Source of the DNA: Sambucus nigra | Lineage: Eukaryota > Streptophyta > Magnoliopsida > Dipsacales > Adoxaceae | DNA length: 64,000 bases | Reading direction: 5' to 3' | Assembly (NCBI GenBank): GCA_949130495.1 | Contig: OX422208.1 | Location: 398,372,561-398,436,560, forward strand | Shown: piece by piece, positions 11,985 to 22,481 of the stretch | Numbering within the stretch: position 1 is the stretch's first letter | Layout of the letters: each line of letters begins with the position of its first letter | Made by a program: the position numbers and the translations under genes | The notes under the pieces: generated by a model | Databases searched by the model: none | What the model was told of the DNA's origin: nothing | The model's input: the letters and a program-made list of their open reading frames with translations, nothing else

Positions 11985-12100
11985 TATATATATATATATA
12001 TATATACTGTGTTATAACACAATAAATGTTACCGTTTGTGAAAATGTTATAGATATAAACCTAACCCAATGCCACCCCTACTCACCGCAAACCGGAACTC

Positions 12101-12315
12101 CTGTGGATTCAAACCACATTTATCTAATATTCTCTTAATTTCAGAGGTCCGGGCCAGCGGCACCCTATGCCATTACTACCCACCCAAATCATAGCTCTAA
12201 TGAAAGTCGTTGAATCTCCGACAATGGGGGTGGGTAGTGGTGGGGATTGAATGTCGCTAGCGTAAACCTTTAAAAATGTGGTAATTTAAAAAAAAAAAGA
12301 GGTTTGGATCTACCG
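12101..12315. repeat. GGTGGATCC-ended palindromic unit, full copy
   Basis: It starts CTGTGGATTCAAACC and ends GGTTTGGATCTACCG. It pairs with the copy at 11210-11427 across the centre of the large palindrome. Confidence 0.78.
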
Positions 12316-12521
12316 TGTATATATATATATATATATATTAGATTATGTATTTTTAGGGTTGTGATTGGTTGACGTTTTATGAATATGGGTCCGCGCCAGC
12401 GGCTTTATTCAAAAGTAGGGACTAAAACTATAAATAAAATGTTTGTTGTCCTATTTCCAAAATTCATATTACAATAAGTCCTAAATTTACAAAACCCCTA
12501 TATATATATATATATTGTGTA

Positions 12522-12655
12522 ATATTAACTCAGTAAATGTTACTGTTTGTGAAAATGTTATATTTACTGAGTTTAACTCAGTAATATAATATTTACTGAG
12601 TTAAACTCAGTAAATATAACATTTTCACAAACAGTAACATTTACTGAGTTAATAT
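12522..12655. repeat. Perfect 63-bp inverted repeat with 8-bp spacer
   Basis: The arms 12522-12584 and 12593-12655 are exact reverse complements, checked base by base. The repeated core is CAGTAAATGTTACTGTTTG. A third copy in the left-arm orientation follows at 12667-12710 beyond a TA run, so a second perfect hairpin is also possible. Confidence 0.95.
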
Positions 12656-12883
12656 ATATATATATATTAACTCAGTAAATGTTACTGTTTGTGAAAATGT
12701 TATATATATAAATCTATTTCATAAATATATTAATACAATAAGTGTTATTGCTTGTGAAAATGTCACAGATATAAAACTATTTTATTTTCTGGTGTATGCA
12801 ATAAAGTTTAGGGATCTATGACAATTTTACAAATAATAGCATTTACTGTGTTATCACATTATATATATATATATATATATATA

Positions 12884-13069
12884 CAGTCCTGCTCTTGTGC
12901 AGACTAGTCCGCATTTTAAGAATGCGGACCGGACATGTGTCACCTGACGGTGAGCCCAGAAAAGAGAGAGAATGTGCCCATAATTTAGGCGTTAATTTCT
13001 AGGCGCACCTTTACGCGACACGTGTCCGGTCCGCATTCTTAAAATGCGGATTAGTCCGCACAGGAGCAT

Positions 13070-13072
<3 letters not shown>
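12884..13072. mobile_element. Small MITE with inverted repeats of about 50 bp, each holding its own hairpin
   Basis: The left arm (from about 12889) reads TGCTCTTGTGC and the right arm, inverted, TGCTCCTGTGC; pairing continues through CCGCATTTTAAGAATGCGG to GGACACGTGTC. The block CCGCATTTTAAGAATGCGG is itself a hairpin. The unit lies in (TA)n, so its exact ends and target duplication are ambiguous. No coding capacity. Confidence 0.82.
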
Positions 13073-13123
<51 letters not shown>

Positions 13124-13262
13124 AATATTCTCATATTTTTAAAGTTTTGCACCACCGGCACCTAATGCCACCCCTACTCACCTCAAATCGGCGCTCCAGA
13201 GGATTCTGATCCCATTTATCCAATCTTATTTTCAAAGGTTCGCGCCAGAGGCACCCCATGAT

Positions 13263-13470
13263 ACTCTGGTGGATCCAAAACCCATTTATTCAAAAATCTC
13301 GTATTTTCAAATGTCCGCGCCAGCGGCACCACATGCCACCCTTACACACCCCAAATCGGAGCTCTGACGAAGATCGCTGAAGCTCCAACAATGGTGGTAA
13401 GGATTGGATACCGCTAGCGCGGACCTTTTAAAATAAGGTAATTTTTAAAAAAGAGGGTTTGGATCCACTG
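13263..13470. repeat. GGTGGATCC-ended palindromic unit, full copy
   Basis: It starts TCTGGTGGATCCAAAACCC and ends GGTTTGGATCCACTG. A partial, more diverged copy precedes it at 13123-13262. Confidence 0.75.
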
Positions 13471-13479
13471 GATATATAT

Positions 13480-13894
13480 ATATATATTAGCACCGTAAAT
13501 GTTACTGTCTGTTTGTGAAAATGTCACATATATAAAACTATTTCATATTCTAGTGCATATAGTAAAGTTTACTGTTTGTGTAAATTTTTTTCTTTGGAAT
13601 TTTATAGCCTTCATGGATCTTGTTTGATAGATCTCGTCGAGCAGATTTCAAAAATAGTAATTTTGTGAAAAAGAGATTTGTGAATCAAAAGTTATGATCA
13701 TTTGAAGATTAAAAAAAAAAGTTTAACCACTTTTGTAACTTTCTCAAGGAAGTTACGAATTGTTGGTTTTAAAAGGGTAAAATTGTAAAAAAAAGTTCCA
13801 AAAAATTAGGAGTAGGACCTATATATAAGGGAAAAACATGATGGGACTAAAATATATATAAGAAAGTCTAATAGGATCTAAACGTAAATGCCCC
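13480..13894. repeat. Right terminal inverted repeat of the MULE
   Basis: Inverted copy of 10120-10540. Shared blocks include TTTATAGCCTTCATGGATC and AAAGTTATGATCATTTGAAG. It is followed by the TTTAAAAAT target duplication. Confidence 0.85.
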
Positions 13895-13903
13895 TTTAAA
13901 AAT

Positions 13904-15137
13904 AAGCGTACCAAACACAATTTTTACTAGAATATTTACAAAACAAAGATGTCCTAAATCACCTCTTTTATCTCTATCTCCACCGGCCCACCACGCCACT
14001 CGCAAGAATCTGAATCTCTCTCTCTCTCTCTCATACATACATGCACACATACACACGTGCATCCACATGCACATGCACACACACAAACTGTACCTACCCT
14101 GTACATCAATGGAAACTCTCATTTGAATCTCTCTCTGTCTGTCTCTCTCTCTCTCTCTCGAAATCACTCTCCAAACAATCTGGACCAAATGGGCCTGCCT
14201 GAAAACTGGACAATTTTTTTCTTTCTTTCTCTTAAGGTTGGTAACCGATCTGGGTTTGTAACTTTGGCAACTGATCAGGGTTTGGGTTTGCAGGTGGTGG
14301 CTTCGATTTTGGGTTATGGCATGTGGTGTTTTGCAGGTTGGGTGGGGTGCGTGCGTGTGGAGATTTGCAGGTGTGGATGGGGATCGTGGGGGAGAGTTTT
14401 GTCGGAGAATGAGGTATGAGTGGGTGGAGGGTTTCCCCGGAGAAGGAGGTGTGGGTGGGGACGGGGTTTCGTTGGAGAAGGAAATGAAGATGTCACTCGT
14501 TTTGCTAGTAAATTATTTTTTAATTTCTATTTTTTGGGTAAATTACTCCTAACCCATATAAAACTTTTGTGGTTACTATTTTTCTCCCCAACAGTCATGT
14601 GCATGACGCATGGCTAATTTTTGTCAAACTTAATAACCCAAAATGATCGAAGAGTCTTGTTTGGTTAGTTTAATGGACTATATATTTTTGATAGTTCAAG
14701 GGTCACATTGAAATGATCGTGATAATTTAGGAACCAAATGAGTAATTTACTCTAAATAGTACTAACGGACCAAGTCCTTTTGCTCCAACTCATCATATTA
14801 AAATGATTAATGGGCTCTCCAAATTTGATATTTCCATTAAGGAGCATCTAAATTATTTTTTTGAATTTTATAACTTTGAAAATCCATAACTTCATATTTA
14901 CATGAGTTTGTTGTAAATTTGTATTTTTGAATATTACTGTTCAAGATCTATCAAACAAGATATATATTCAATATTTAATTTGATATAAAAAATTATCAGA
15001 TAAATTCACTGTTTGAGTGATTCTAATGCTGCTTAATCTTAATGTTCATATCTAAATAATGAAATTCATAGTTCATTGTTCCACAACTTCGAAAAATTAA
15101 ATTCATCTAGTCACACGATCTTTGTACAGTTAAAAAA
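13904..15137. other. Anonymous sequence with CT and CA microsatellites
   Basis: There are (CT)n tracts at about 14012-14032 and 14130-14160 and a CA-rich stretch at 14040-14090. Overlapping short frames on both strands at 14057-14617 follow from the simple repeats and G-rich sequence. 14860-14970 weakly resembles an inner piece of the MULE arm (GATCTATCAAACAAGAT). No gene is supported. Confidence 0.45.
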
Positions 15138-15418
15138 GGGACAATTATATATAAGTCATATTTGAAGAGTGTTTTTAATTTATTTAAGTCCTATTGGCTA
15201 GTCAACCATTAATTATGTCATAGTTTAGAATTTACATTTTTTTTAACTAATATATCTCTCTCCCTTTATTTCCTCAAAATTTAAAGTGGTAGTTATTTCT
15301 TTCCCATTCAAACTCTAAAGAACTATAACTTTCAATATACAAACCCAAGATTTATGAAATTGATAATTTTGAAAGCTACTAATCGAGTCCTGTAAGCTCA
15401 GCTCCATATTCAATATAA
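15138..15418. mobile_element. Left arm of a second, diverged MULE
   Basis: It begins GGGACAATTATATATAAGTC and is collinear with the left arm at 10120-10400, including the AACTATAACTTTCAATATAC region that matches the CATAACTTTTGATTCACAA block. The homology stops at 15418, where the Helitron begins, and resumes at 19051. I see no convincing 9-bp target duplication for this copy. Confidence 0.65.
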
Positions 15419-18400
15419 TCACTACTACTTAAAAAGAGGGAAGTTGCTTTTTAACTCTCGAAAGACCAAAAGTCCTCAAACAATATCCAAACCCAATCGT
15501 ACCCTTTATTCCTGCAACCCAACCATCTCTCCTCTCGCCCTTCCCTCTTTTCCCTGCCCATCCGTTTAATTTCTCCCATCCAAATCGACTCTCGTAGGTG
15601 TTAGTACAACAACTAAATACCTGCATATTTGTCAACATTCACCCCCCAAACCTATTTCAACTCACATATCCGATTGTTTGTCCTTCACATCTAAACTTGA
15701 AGTTTTCCAGAAGATGTTTGTGCATTTCTTAATTCTGTACTTTTGTACATGTTTATGTATATATGTATGCATAGAATTGGTTGTCATATGATATCTTGTT
15801 TACTTTTTGTTTTTAACCTTTCATTCAATCTGACAAGGCATGTGGATTATTCACTGGTGTATTTGGGCTTTGAGTTTTAACGGTCAATAACTAGAAAAGA
15901 ACCATTTTTAGAGAGAGAGAGAGAGAGAGAGAGAGTATTGAAGTGATTCAACAACAAAGGCATCACATTAAAAGTTAACAATTTATGTCTTGCAAACCAT
16001 TAACAATTAATAATGCATTTTTCTTTATCACGAGAGTACCCTCTTGAAAGCTTTTAATCGCAACCTTCTTTTGCCTTTGGATCTATGTTGTTCATCTTCA
16101 TTTCGATTCTTATTGTATTTTGATGCGTACCACCTACATCCTCATCATCTTTATTTGAATTATTATTGTATTTTGATAGTTGTAGTGACTCATTTTGTCC
16201 AGTAGCCTACTAATTTCTCCCAATAAAAATAATAAAGATTAAGTTAATATATAAAATATTTAACTAAGATATATGGTGTTGATTTGAATTCTCTCGCAGT
16301 TAATGGTGAAATATGCCAATGTGGATGTGGTTTGGTAATTAAAAATGAGTAAAGTACTAAGAAAAAACGTATAAAAGTTTTGTGGGATTATGTCTATATT
16401 TTTATGCATTTGGTTGGAAACAGGGGTTATTGAGAAAGGAATACCCTAATGTAGTATCACATCCACATTTGATAATAAACTAAATATTTAGGCATTAAGA
16501 AAGGATTACACTAATGTAGTATCACATCAACATTTGATAATAAACATACTTGAAATTTTGTAAACTTGAGTATTTATGGAACATAATATCCATTTTACAA
16601 AAGAATTTCAATTTTTTTTATACAAAACTACTTTTAAATGATCACACCATATGAGAATAATTTTTTTAATTAATTCTATTATAATAATAATTATTTTATT
16701 TCATAATTCTTGAAGTTTGTCAAGAAATTATGTATTTTGTAAGGTGCTTTGGTTGATTTTTCACATGGGTTTCGTGCATTGAGGTCCATATATCCCATAG
16801 TTTCATGGGGCGATGATTTGCTGATTAATAAATCAAGTTGGATTATTAATATTTTTACCAATGGAAATTTGATGTTTAGTGTCTTTCTAAGTTTATTTAT
16901 ACACATAAAATTATGGATAAAGAGATTGTGTTGATTTATAGTGTCCTTTTGTTGAAGTGAGAATGGAGAATCTTGCTTAGGATTTAAGATTTTCAAATAA
17001 TTTTTTTTTGTTTGTAAATTTTGTTTTATTCTTTATGTTATATTATTTGGTTTTCTTTTGCCAAAAACATGAAAAACTAAAATAGGGCAATCAAAGAATA
17101 CAAACTATGTCACTCCAATCATATAGTTTGTTTTTTTTTTGCATCATTTGTAGTGTAATTTCCTTCACTATATATCCTTTTATATTGTGGCATGTATTCC
17201 ATTACTTTGAAAATTTAATTATAATTATTAGCTTTTTTCTTTTTGGTGGCTTGACTTTGTGGTGCAAAAGAAATCTTAACGACAATATTGTTTAAGTTGA
17301 AATTCGAGCAATTTTCCTTTCACGGTACTTGCATATATGTCCCTTACAAATTGCAAAATATCCGTTCGAGATTGGTATATTTTGGAAATTTAATTTAGTT
17401 ATGCCTTTCCAATATAGAAGGAAATGTTCATTTTGCTAACCATGGTCAATATGGTTTAGATATAGCTTGTTATCAATAGGGATGTTACTAGGTCTGTAGA
17501 AAATTGACTTTTTTCTTAAATTTATATTTATTCTCCTCACAGATAAGAACCAACTTTACCTTATAACCAAACAATTCTAGTCAAATATTGTTAAAAGTTT
17601 TTTATGTGATGAACTACATATTCTCATCTCCATCTTATATATAGTTTGTACGTGTATGAATATTTCTATATAGATCTGATTTATACTTACTATATCGAAT
17701 GAGATAGTTTACTTTTATTTTTATATTCAAATTTGGGTTGTTAAGGGAAGGTAGTTATTAACAAATTTTGTAAGGGTTTTGAGTTATGGGTATCTGCTAG
17801 GTGTTTCATTGGCTGTTTGGTGGTCGGTGTACGATGGCGATGATTTTCTCATGTGTTGTTTGTGGTGTGTGCATTGGTGAGTTTGTGGTGTTGTGAGTCA
17901 TTTTTCTTTCTAATTTAAATTTGGTAAGCTTTTTAAATCTCACGGTGGAGCTATCTTTTATTAATGAGGTTATTGTGTTTTATGCATAAATTTATTATGT
18001 ATAAATCATACCTAAGGCCTTTTGCAATGACGATGTACATAAGCATGGGCATGACACACGAGTGTGTCAAAGAAGAATGCGTTTAAACTTGTTGTTTGGT
18101 AAGGTTTTGGGTTGTATTTAATTGTACTGTGAAACTTGGTATTTTCATTTTTTTGACTTTTTTTTATGTCTTTACCATATGTTCACGAGAGAATTAAAAA
18201 AATACGTGTTCATCAAGAGCCACAAATTTACTAGAATGCTGAATCTCATCATAAGAAGTTTCAGATGTTCAGAATTAGGGAGTGTGACTAAGGTAACATC
18301 ATTCCTTAAACTTCAGCAATGGATAGTCATGAACCAATTAAAACTCACATATCTCCCATTAAGCCTCATATTTCTCTAAATTTTAAAACCATTAAGGGAA

Positions 18401-19050
18401 AAACGATTGGTACATGGACATAGACACTAGATTGTCATGTCGAGTCCCATTGTATGCACGTCAGAGTTTTTGTCACATTCAAAAAAGTGTCTGTACTTCT
18501 TCCACTTCTATACCAAGGACAATTAGACAGTACTGCTGCTATAACATAGTAAGAACATGCCACACGCTTCATAAAGATTGATTTGATGCCTTAATGAATC
18601 CCACACTCTTGCCTATATCTATAAATATTGTATGCATTTGGCCTAAAATCTTGTGCTCTGAATAATGGCCTTTTCATGTGTATTTTATAGGTTCACAAAA
18701 GCAACATATTTGACGATTAGAGTTTCATATTTTTTCATTACACTGTGTTATCATCTTCTTTCTTCCCTAATTAATTTATCTCTTCCACTGCATTTTACAT
18801 TTTTAATAACTCGGACTCATTGACATTGATTTTTGCTATTTTATCATATTTCATTTGATCTTATGTCATTGTCGCTACATTGTCTTCCACACATTTATTT
18901 CCTTCAATTCATTACATGTACATACTTTTTTATACGTTTTTCACTTTACATGATCAATTTTAAAACTCAAAACTTCTTAATAATTTATTAATCTCATCAA
19001 ACTCAATATCTGGACTCACCCACACGTGCAATGCACGTGGGCACAACTAG
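15419..19050 (+). mobile_element. Non-autonomous Helitron, 3.6 kb
   Basis: The 5' end is A|TCACTACTACTTAAAAAG, resembling the A|TC..TACTA..TTAAAA starts of plant Helitrons. The 3' end is a hairpin, CCCACACGTGCAATGCACGTGGG, in two parts (stem CCCACACGTGC / GCACGTGGG), followed by CACAACTAG|T, the required CTAG 3' end about 10 bases after the hairpin. The flanking bases A and T fit insertion between A and T without duplication. Removing it joins the two halves of a MULE arm. No Rep/helicase gene is visible; the interior is AT-rich with a GA microsatellite (15911-15935) and a short duplication (16432-16548). Confidence 0.8.
16432..16548 (+). repeat. Tandem duplication of about 65 bp
   Basis: Two copies share the block ACTAATGTAGTATCACATC and TTTGATAATAAAC, with a few substitutions between them. 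Located in the Helitron. Confidence 0.8.
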
Positions 19051-19538
19051 TGAATTAAAAAGTAAAAATGACGTGTTTTCTTCATTTTTAGCCATATAGT
19101 AAATATTTCCTGTATGTGTAATATTAGCACAGTAAATGTTTACTGTTTGTGAAAATGTCTCAGATATAAAATAATATTATTTTTCGGTGAACACAGTAAA
19201 TATTTATTGTCCGTGTAATATTTTTTATTTCTTTAGAATTTGCGGGGTTCATGGATCTTGTTTGATAGATCTCCGTGAGTAGATTTGAGAACTAGTAATT
19301 TTGAGAATAATGAATTTGTAAATTAAAAGTTATGGTCATTTAAAGATTAAAAAATAGAAAAAAAAGTTCAATCATTTGAGTAACTTCACCTCATAGTCAT
19401 AGGTGATTGGTTTAAAATGGATAAGTTTGTCAAATAAAAATCTCAAAAATTAAATATATTACCCATTTGATGGTTGACAAGTTAATGAGACTTATTTATG
19501 AAAAATCTCTTTAAATGAGACCTATATGTAAAATCTCC
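19051..19538. mobile_element. Right arm of the diverged MULE
   Basis: Inverted relative of 10120-10540 and close to 13480-13894: it contains AGTAAATGTTTACTGTTTG, GTTCATGGATCTTGTTTG and AAAGTTATGGTCATTTAAAG, and ends GACCTATATGTAAAATCTCC. With 15138-15418 it makes one element that was split by the Helitron. Confidence 0.7.
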
Positions 19539-19896
19539 ATAAGAAATATACAATATTTTATATTTATATTTAATGTTCGTAACACAAAAAGTATATCTAT
19601 TTAGTAAATTCAAAAGAAAATATGCATGTTACTTCTTTCATTTCAACAATTAATCCATTAGAGAACTTGGTGAAATTCTATAAACTGAGTAAATTATGAA
19701 TATATTTGTTTTCTAGTTTGAACTTCAAAACTCCAAAAACTATTCTAAGTATCTAACTTTGGTGAAATTATTATTTTTTGAAATTTGTAACATCCAACTT
19801 TTGTGAAATTGTTATTTTTTGGAAAATCTTTTGTAACACCCACCAAACAATAATTATTTTGAGTAGTAGGTTAATAAAAAAAAAAATCATATATGT

Positions 19897-20036
19897 TTTA
19901 TAAACAAATATATATTATATGTTTTAAATTATAAAATCTACACAACTTAACAACACAACCATGATATTTATAAACAAATATATATTATATGTTTTAAATT
20001 ATAAAATCTACACAACTTAACAACACAACCATGATA
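19897..20036 (+). repeat. Exact 70-bp tandem duplication
   Basis: 19897-19966 and 19967-20036 are identical; each begins TTTATAAACAAATATATAT and ends CACAACCATGATA. A GA repeat (20037-20054) follows. Confidence 0.95.
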
Positions 20037-20054
20037 GAGAGAGAGAGAGAGAGA

Positions 20055-20493
20055 TGATTTGCGAAAAGAAGCAAAAAGGAAAATGAGTTGAGAATCTTCT
20101 TTAAAAAGTAATTTTTTTTGAAACCCTAGTCGATCTCTTCCTCTTCGTTTTTTGATGCTTGAAACAAACAAACACCAGATCAAGCACCTCTTTTCAAAAT
20201 AAGATGCAAATTAAATCTATCTACTGCCCATCGCTTTATTCTTCATTCTCTCAATTCCTTTGTTGACATTATATATGTCGCCGATAAGGATAACTAAAAT
20301 GATCATGAGTACTTGAAGCTGACTTGACGATTTGAACAAGATCGATATGAGAACTTGCAGAAGATTTCAAAGTTTATGAACATAACACATCCACCTCGAC
20401 AAATCGAAGATCCAATCATCGAATCCATCAATCCTGAACTAATCACATTGACTTCATGTGGGTGTGTGGTTGTTATAATATAAGAGAGAGAAA
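20055..20493. other. Anonymous sequence left of element I
   Basis: Unique-looking AT-rich sequence between the GA repeat and the target duplication of element I. No gene is supported. Confidence 0.4.
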
Positions 20494-20498
20494 GTGTG

Positions 20499-21912
20499 TG
20501 TAAGAGGTGAGTTCTTGAAATGATATTAATGTGAAGGGTGGCGTAACCCCTTATTAAGATGGTAATTATGGCCTTAGAACAATCTATGACAATAACAAAT
20601 GCTAGTCTCAAGTCGACACATTCAATATACAAAATTCCTGTATTAAATGTGTTCTTTCAACATAAATGCTATAACAAAACAATCAGTGAGAGAGATCCCG
20701 AAGTTGACTAGGTCGGAGGGAGTGGGCACAAGCACCTTTGAGGAAATAAAGGCAAGGCAATAACCCTAAACACAGATGGAATAAATGAGGTTGGTCTCTC
20801 AATAAGTGTTCTCACAATAAACTCTCTTATATGGGAATAATATTGCAGCCATTCTAGGCTAGAAAAGTGCAACCCCTAAATAGTGTAATGTTAGAGGTAT
20901 TTATAGAAGGGCGAATGACCTTCCTGTAATTAATGCGTTTGACCGCCCTTGATGTTAATAATCTTGTGCATTTAATGCCAAATATATTGTATTAAATGAT
21001 CTAGACATGATATTTTGGCGGGAACACTGTTTAAACTCTTTAGAGTTGTGAATGCATTAAATAAGACGTGATGTGCCAGCTATGGACCTACCATCCTAGG
21101 AATATCTTCACTTGAGTGATGTTTTATCGAGTTCCTGAATGTCAGACATGTTGACGTTAAAGAGTTGGTAAGCGGTAACCTGCGAGGGATATGCTGTCAC
21201 AAAACTTAAAAATTTGGTTCATCGAATTGAAGGTTGTTCGACTAATGACTTCTTCGAACAACTTATGGTGTGTGTAAACTTTTATAAGTTCATCTTTTGG
21301 GTGACTGTTCAGGACTAAGGACCATCTAATGGGTTCCCAGAGGTGGTATTTCGAATGGGAGGTTGCTCAAACTACAAGCTAACACTTGGAAAATTATTTA
21401 GGACTGTGGACCCTCAAGGGGGTTCCTAGAGATGGTATCTCGAGGTACTACTGGGAAAAGTTGTGTATAAACCAAGGTTCTTGCCTAAATACACTAAAGG
21501 GGTTGGTCTCTTCCATTGTTTCTTTTCATCCAATTCTCTAAACAAAATCCCTGTGAGATACCCAGAATGAGGTTATTCGATAGAGCATGTAAGCTCTCCT
21601 ATGTACTGTCAGATATGGTCCCTCGAGGATACTGAGCAACCTCAAAGCTTTTACAAAGTAAACTTTATATTTACAGAGAGATCTAAATATCAGTACATCA
21701 AAGTTCCTATTACAATTGGTGTTTTATTATATTTATCTCCTGGGCTTGATCTGTATGAGATGTCTTTCAAGCATCCTCATCTTTGTGCGAGCAACCATCT
21801 TTATAGGAGATCTTTCAAGCAACTTCATCTTTGTGCGAAAAACCATCCCTAATCCTTCTTGTGAAGTGTTGACATTGTTTTAATCGACTTTAAGCCTAGA
21901 CATCCCTCTATA
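20499..21912 (-). mobile_element. Element I 3' LTR
   Basis: Its sense-strand start, next to the polypurine tract, is TATAGAGGG, a one-base change from the TGTAGAGGG of the other LTR. The sense-strand TATA box CTATAAATACC is at 20898-20907. Length 1,414 bp. Confidence 0.88.
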
Positions 21913-21924
21913 TTTTCCCCTTCG
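21913..21924 (-). promoter_or_regulatory. Element I polypurine tract
   Basis: The minus strand reads CGAAGGGGAAAA immediately before the 3' LTR start, the purine-rich primer for plus-strand synthesis. Confidence 0.8.
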
Positions 21925-22473
21925 TAGAGATATTTGTTTGTTTGAAGAAATATCTGTACGAAAAATGAATTCATATCCTATCTCGATTGATATGCGCACG
22001 TATCTGTTAGAGCAAAAGAATTCACACATTTGTATATCTATACTCAGTATATATAAAAAAATAAAACCATGGGTAACTTTGGCCTGTGCTCGAGTTACAT
22101 GGAGATTCTTCTTTCTTGCATGGAATTACGCCTTTAGTGACTTCTGTTTATCAATTTTTTTTATCTTGATGAATTAGAGTGGTTTAAAAATAAAATTTCC
22201 CCCAAAACTATTTATTTCCCTAAGTGTGAAAGCGTGTAGAGTTTTGCCCCTAAATGTCTCTCGAATTTCCCCCCAAAGATAATTATTACTGCATCTTTTC
22301 ATTTTTAATGCATCTGACAGCCTTTTCCCCAGCCGTACAAGCGTTGATTAATTGTCCGTGTGTGTAATTCACGCGAGCCACTTAATCCGACAAAAAGCTA
22401 AATGTGATGATTATATTTCCAATATGCGCCTTTTCGTATCTGCCACACATTATTTTCAAAATAACACGACCCG

Positions 22474-22481
22474 TATAAAAG
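22474..22481 (+). promoter_or_regulatory. TATA box of the antisense PMD gene (element I)
   Basis: CGTATAAAAGGG on the plus strand lies about 130 bp before the inferred start codon at 22606, a normal distance in plants. It is inside element I but opposite to its gag-pol direction, suggesting the antisense gene had its own promoter. Confidence 0.6.

Larger units (their letters stand above)
10120..13894. mobile_element. Palindromic Mutator-like element, 3.8 kb, 9-bp target duplication
   Basis: Both sides carry TTTAAAAAT (10111-10119 and 13895-13903), a perfect 9-bp target duplication, the hallmark of Mutator-like (MULE) transposons. The ends are GGGATAATTATATTTAGGTCC and, inverted, GGGGCATTTACGTTTAGATCC. 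The terminal arms (about 10120-10540 and 13480-13894) are inverted repeats of about 420 bp with shared blocks such as AAGTTATGATCATTT and TTGTTTGATAGATCTCGTCG. The inner part continues as an imperfect palindrome centred near 11706. No transposase is visible, so the element is non-autonomous. The interior holds several TA-bounded palindromic units and one unrelated MITE. Confidence 0.85.

Noticed and set aside
14057..14617. Overlapping frames of 60-120 codons on both strands
   Set aside because: They run through CT/CA microsatellites and G-rich sequence, are of low complexity and overlap each other; no domain is visible.
14860..15130. Further arm of the MULE family
   Set aside because: Only a short block around GATCTATCAAACAAGAT matches; ends and pairing are not visible, so no separate element is called.
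15129..19547. 9-bp target duplication for the diverged MULE
   Set aside because: GTTAAAAAA and ATAAGAAAT agree only partly; this is expected by chance in AT-rich sequence.
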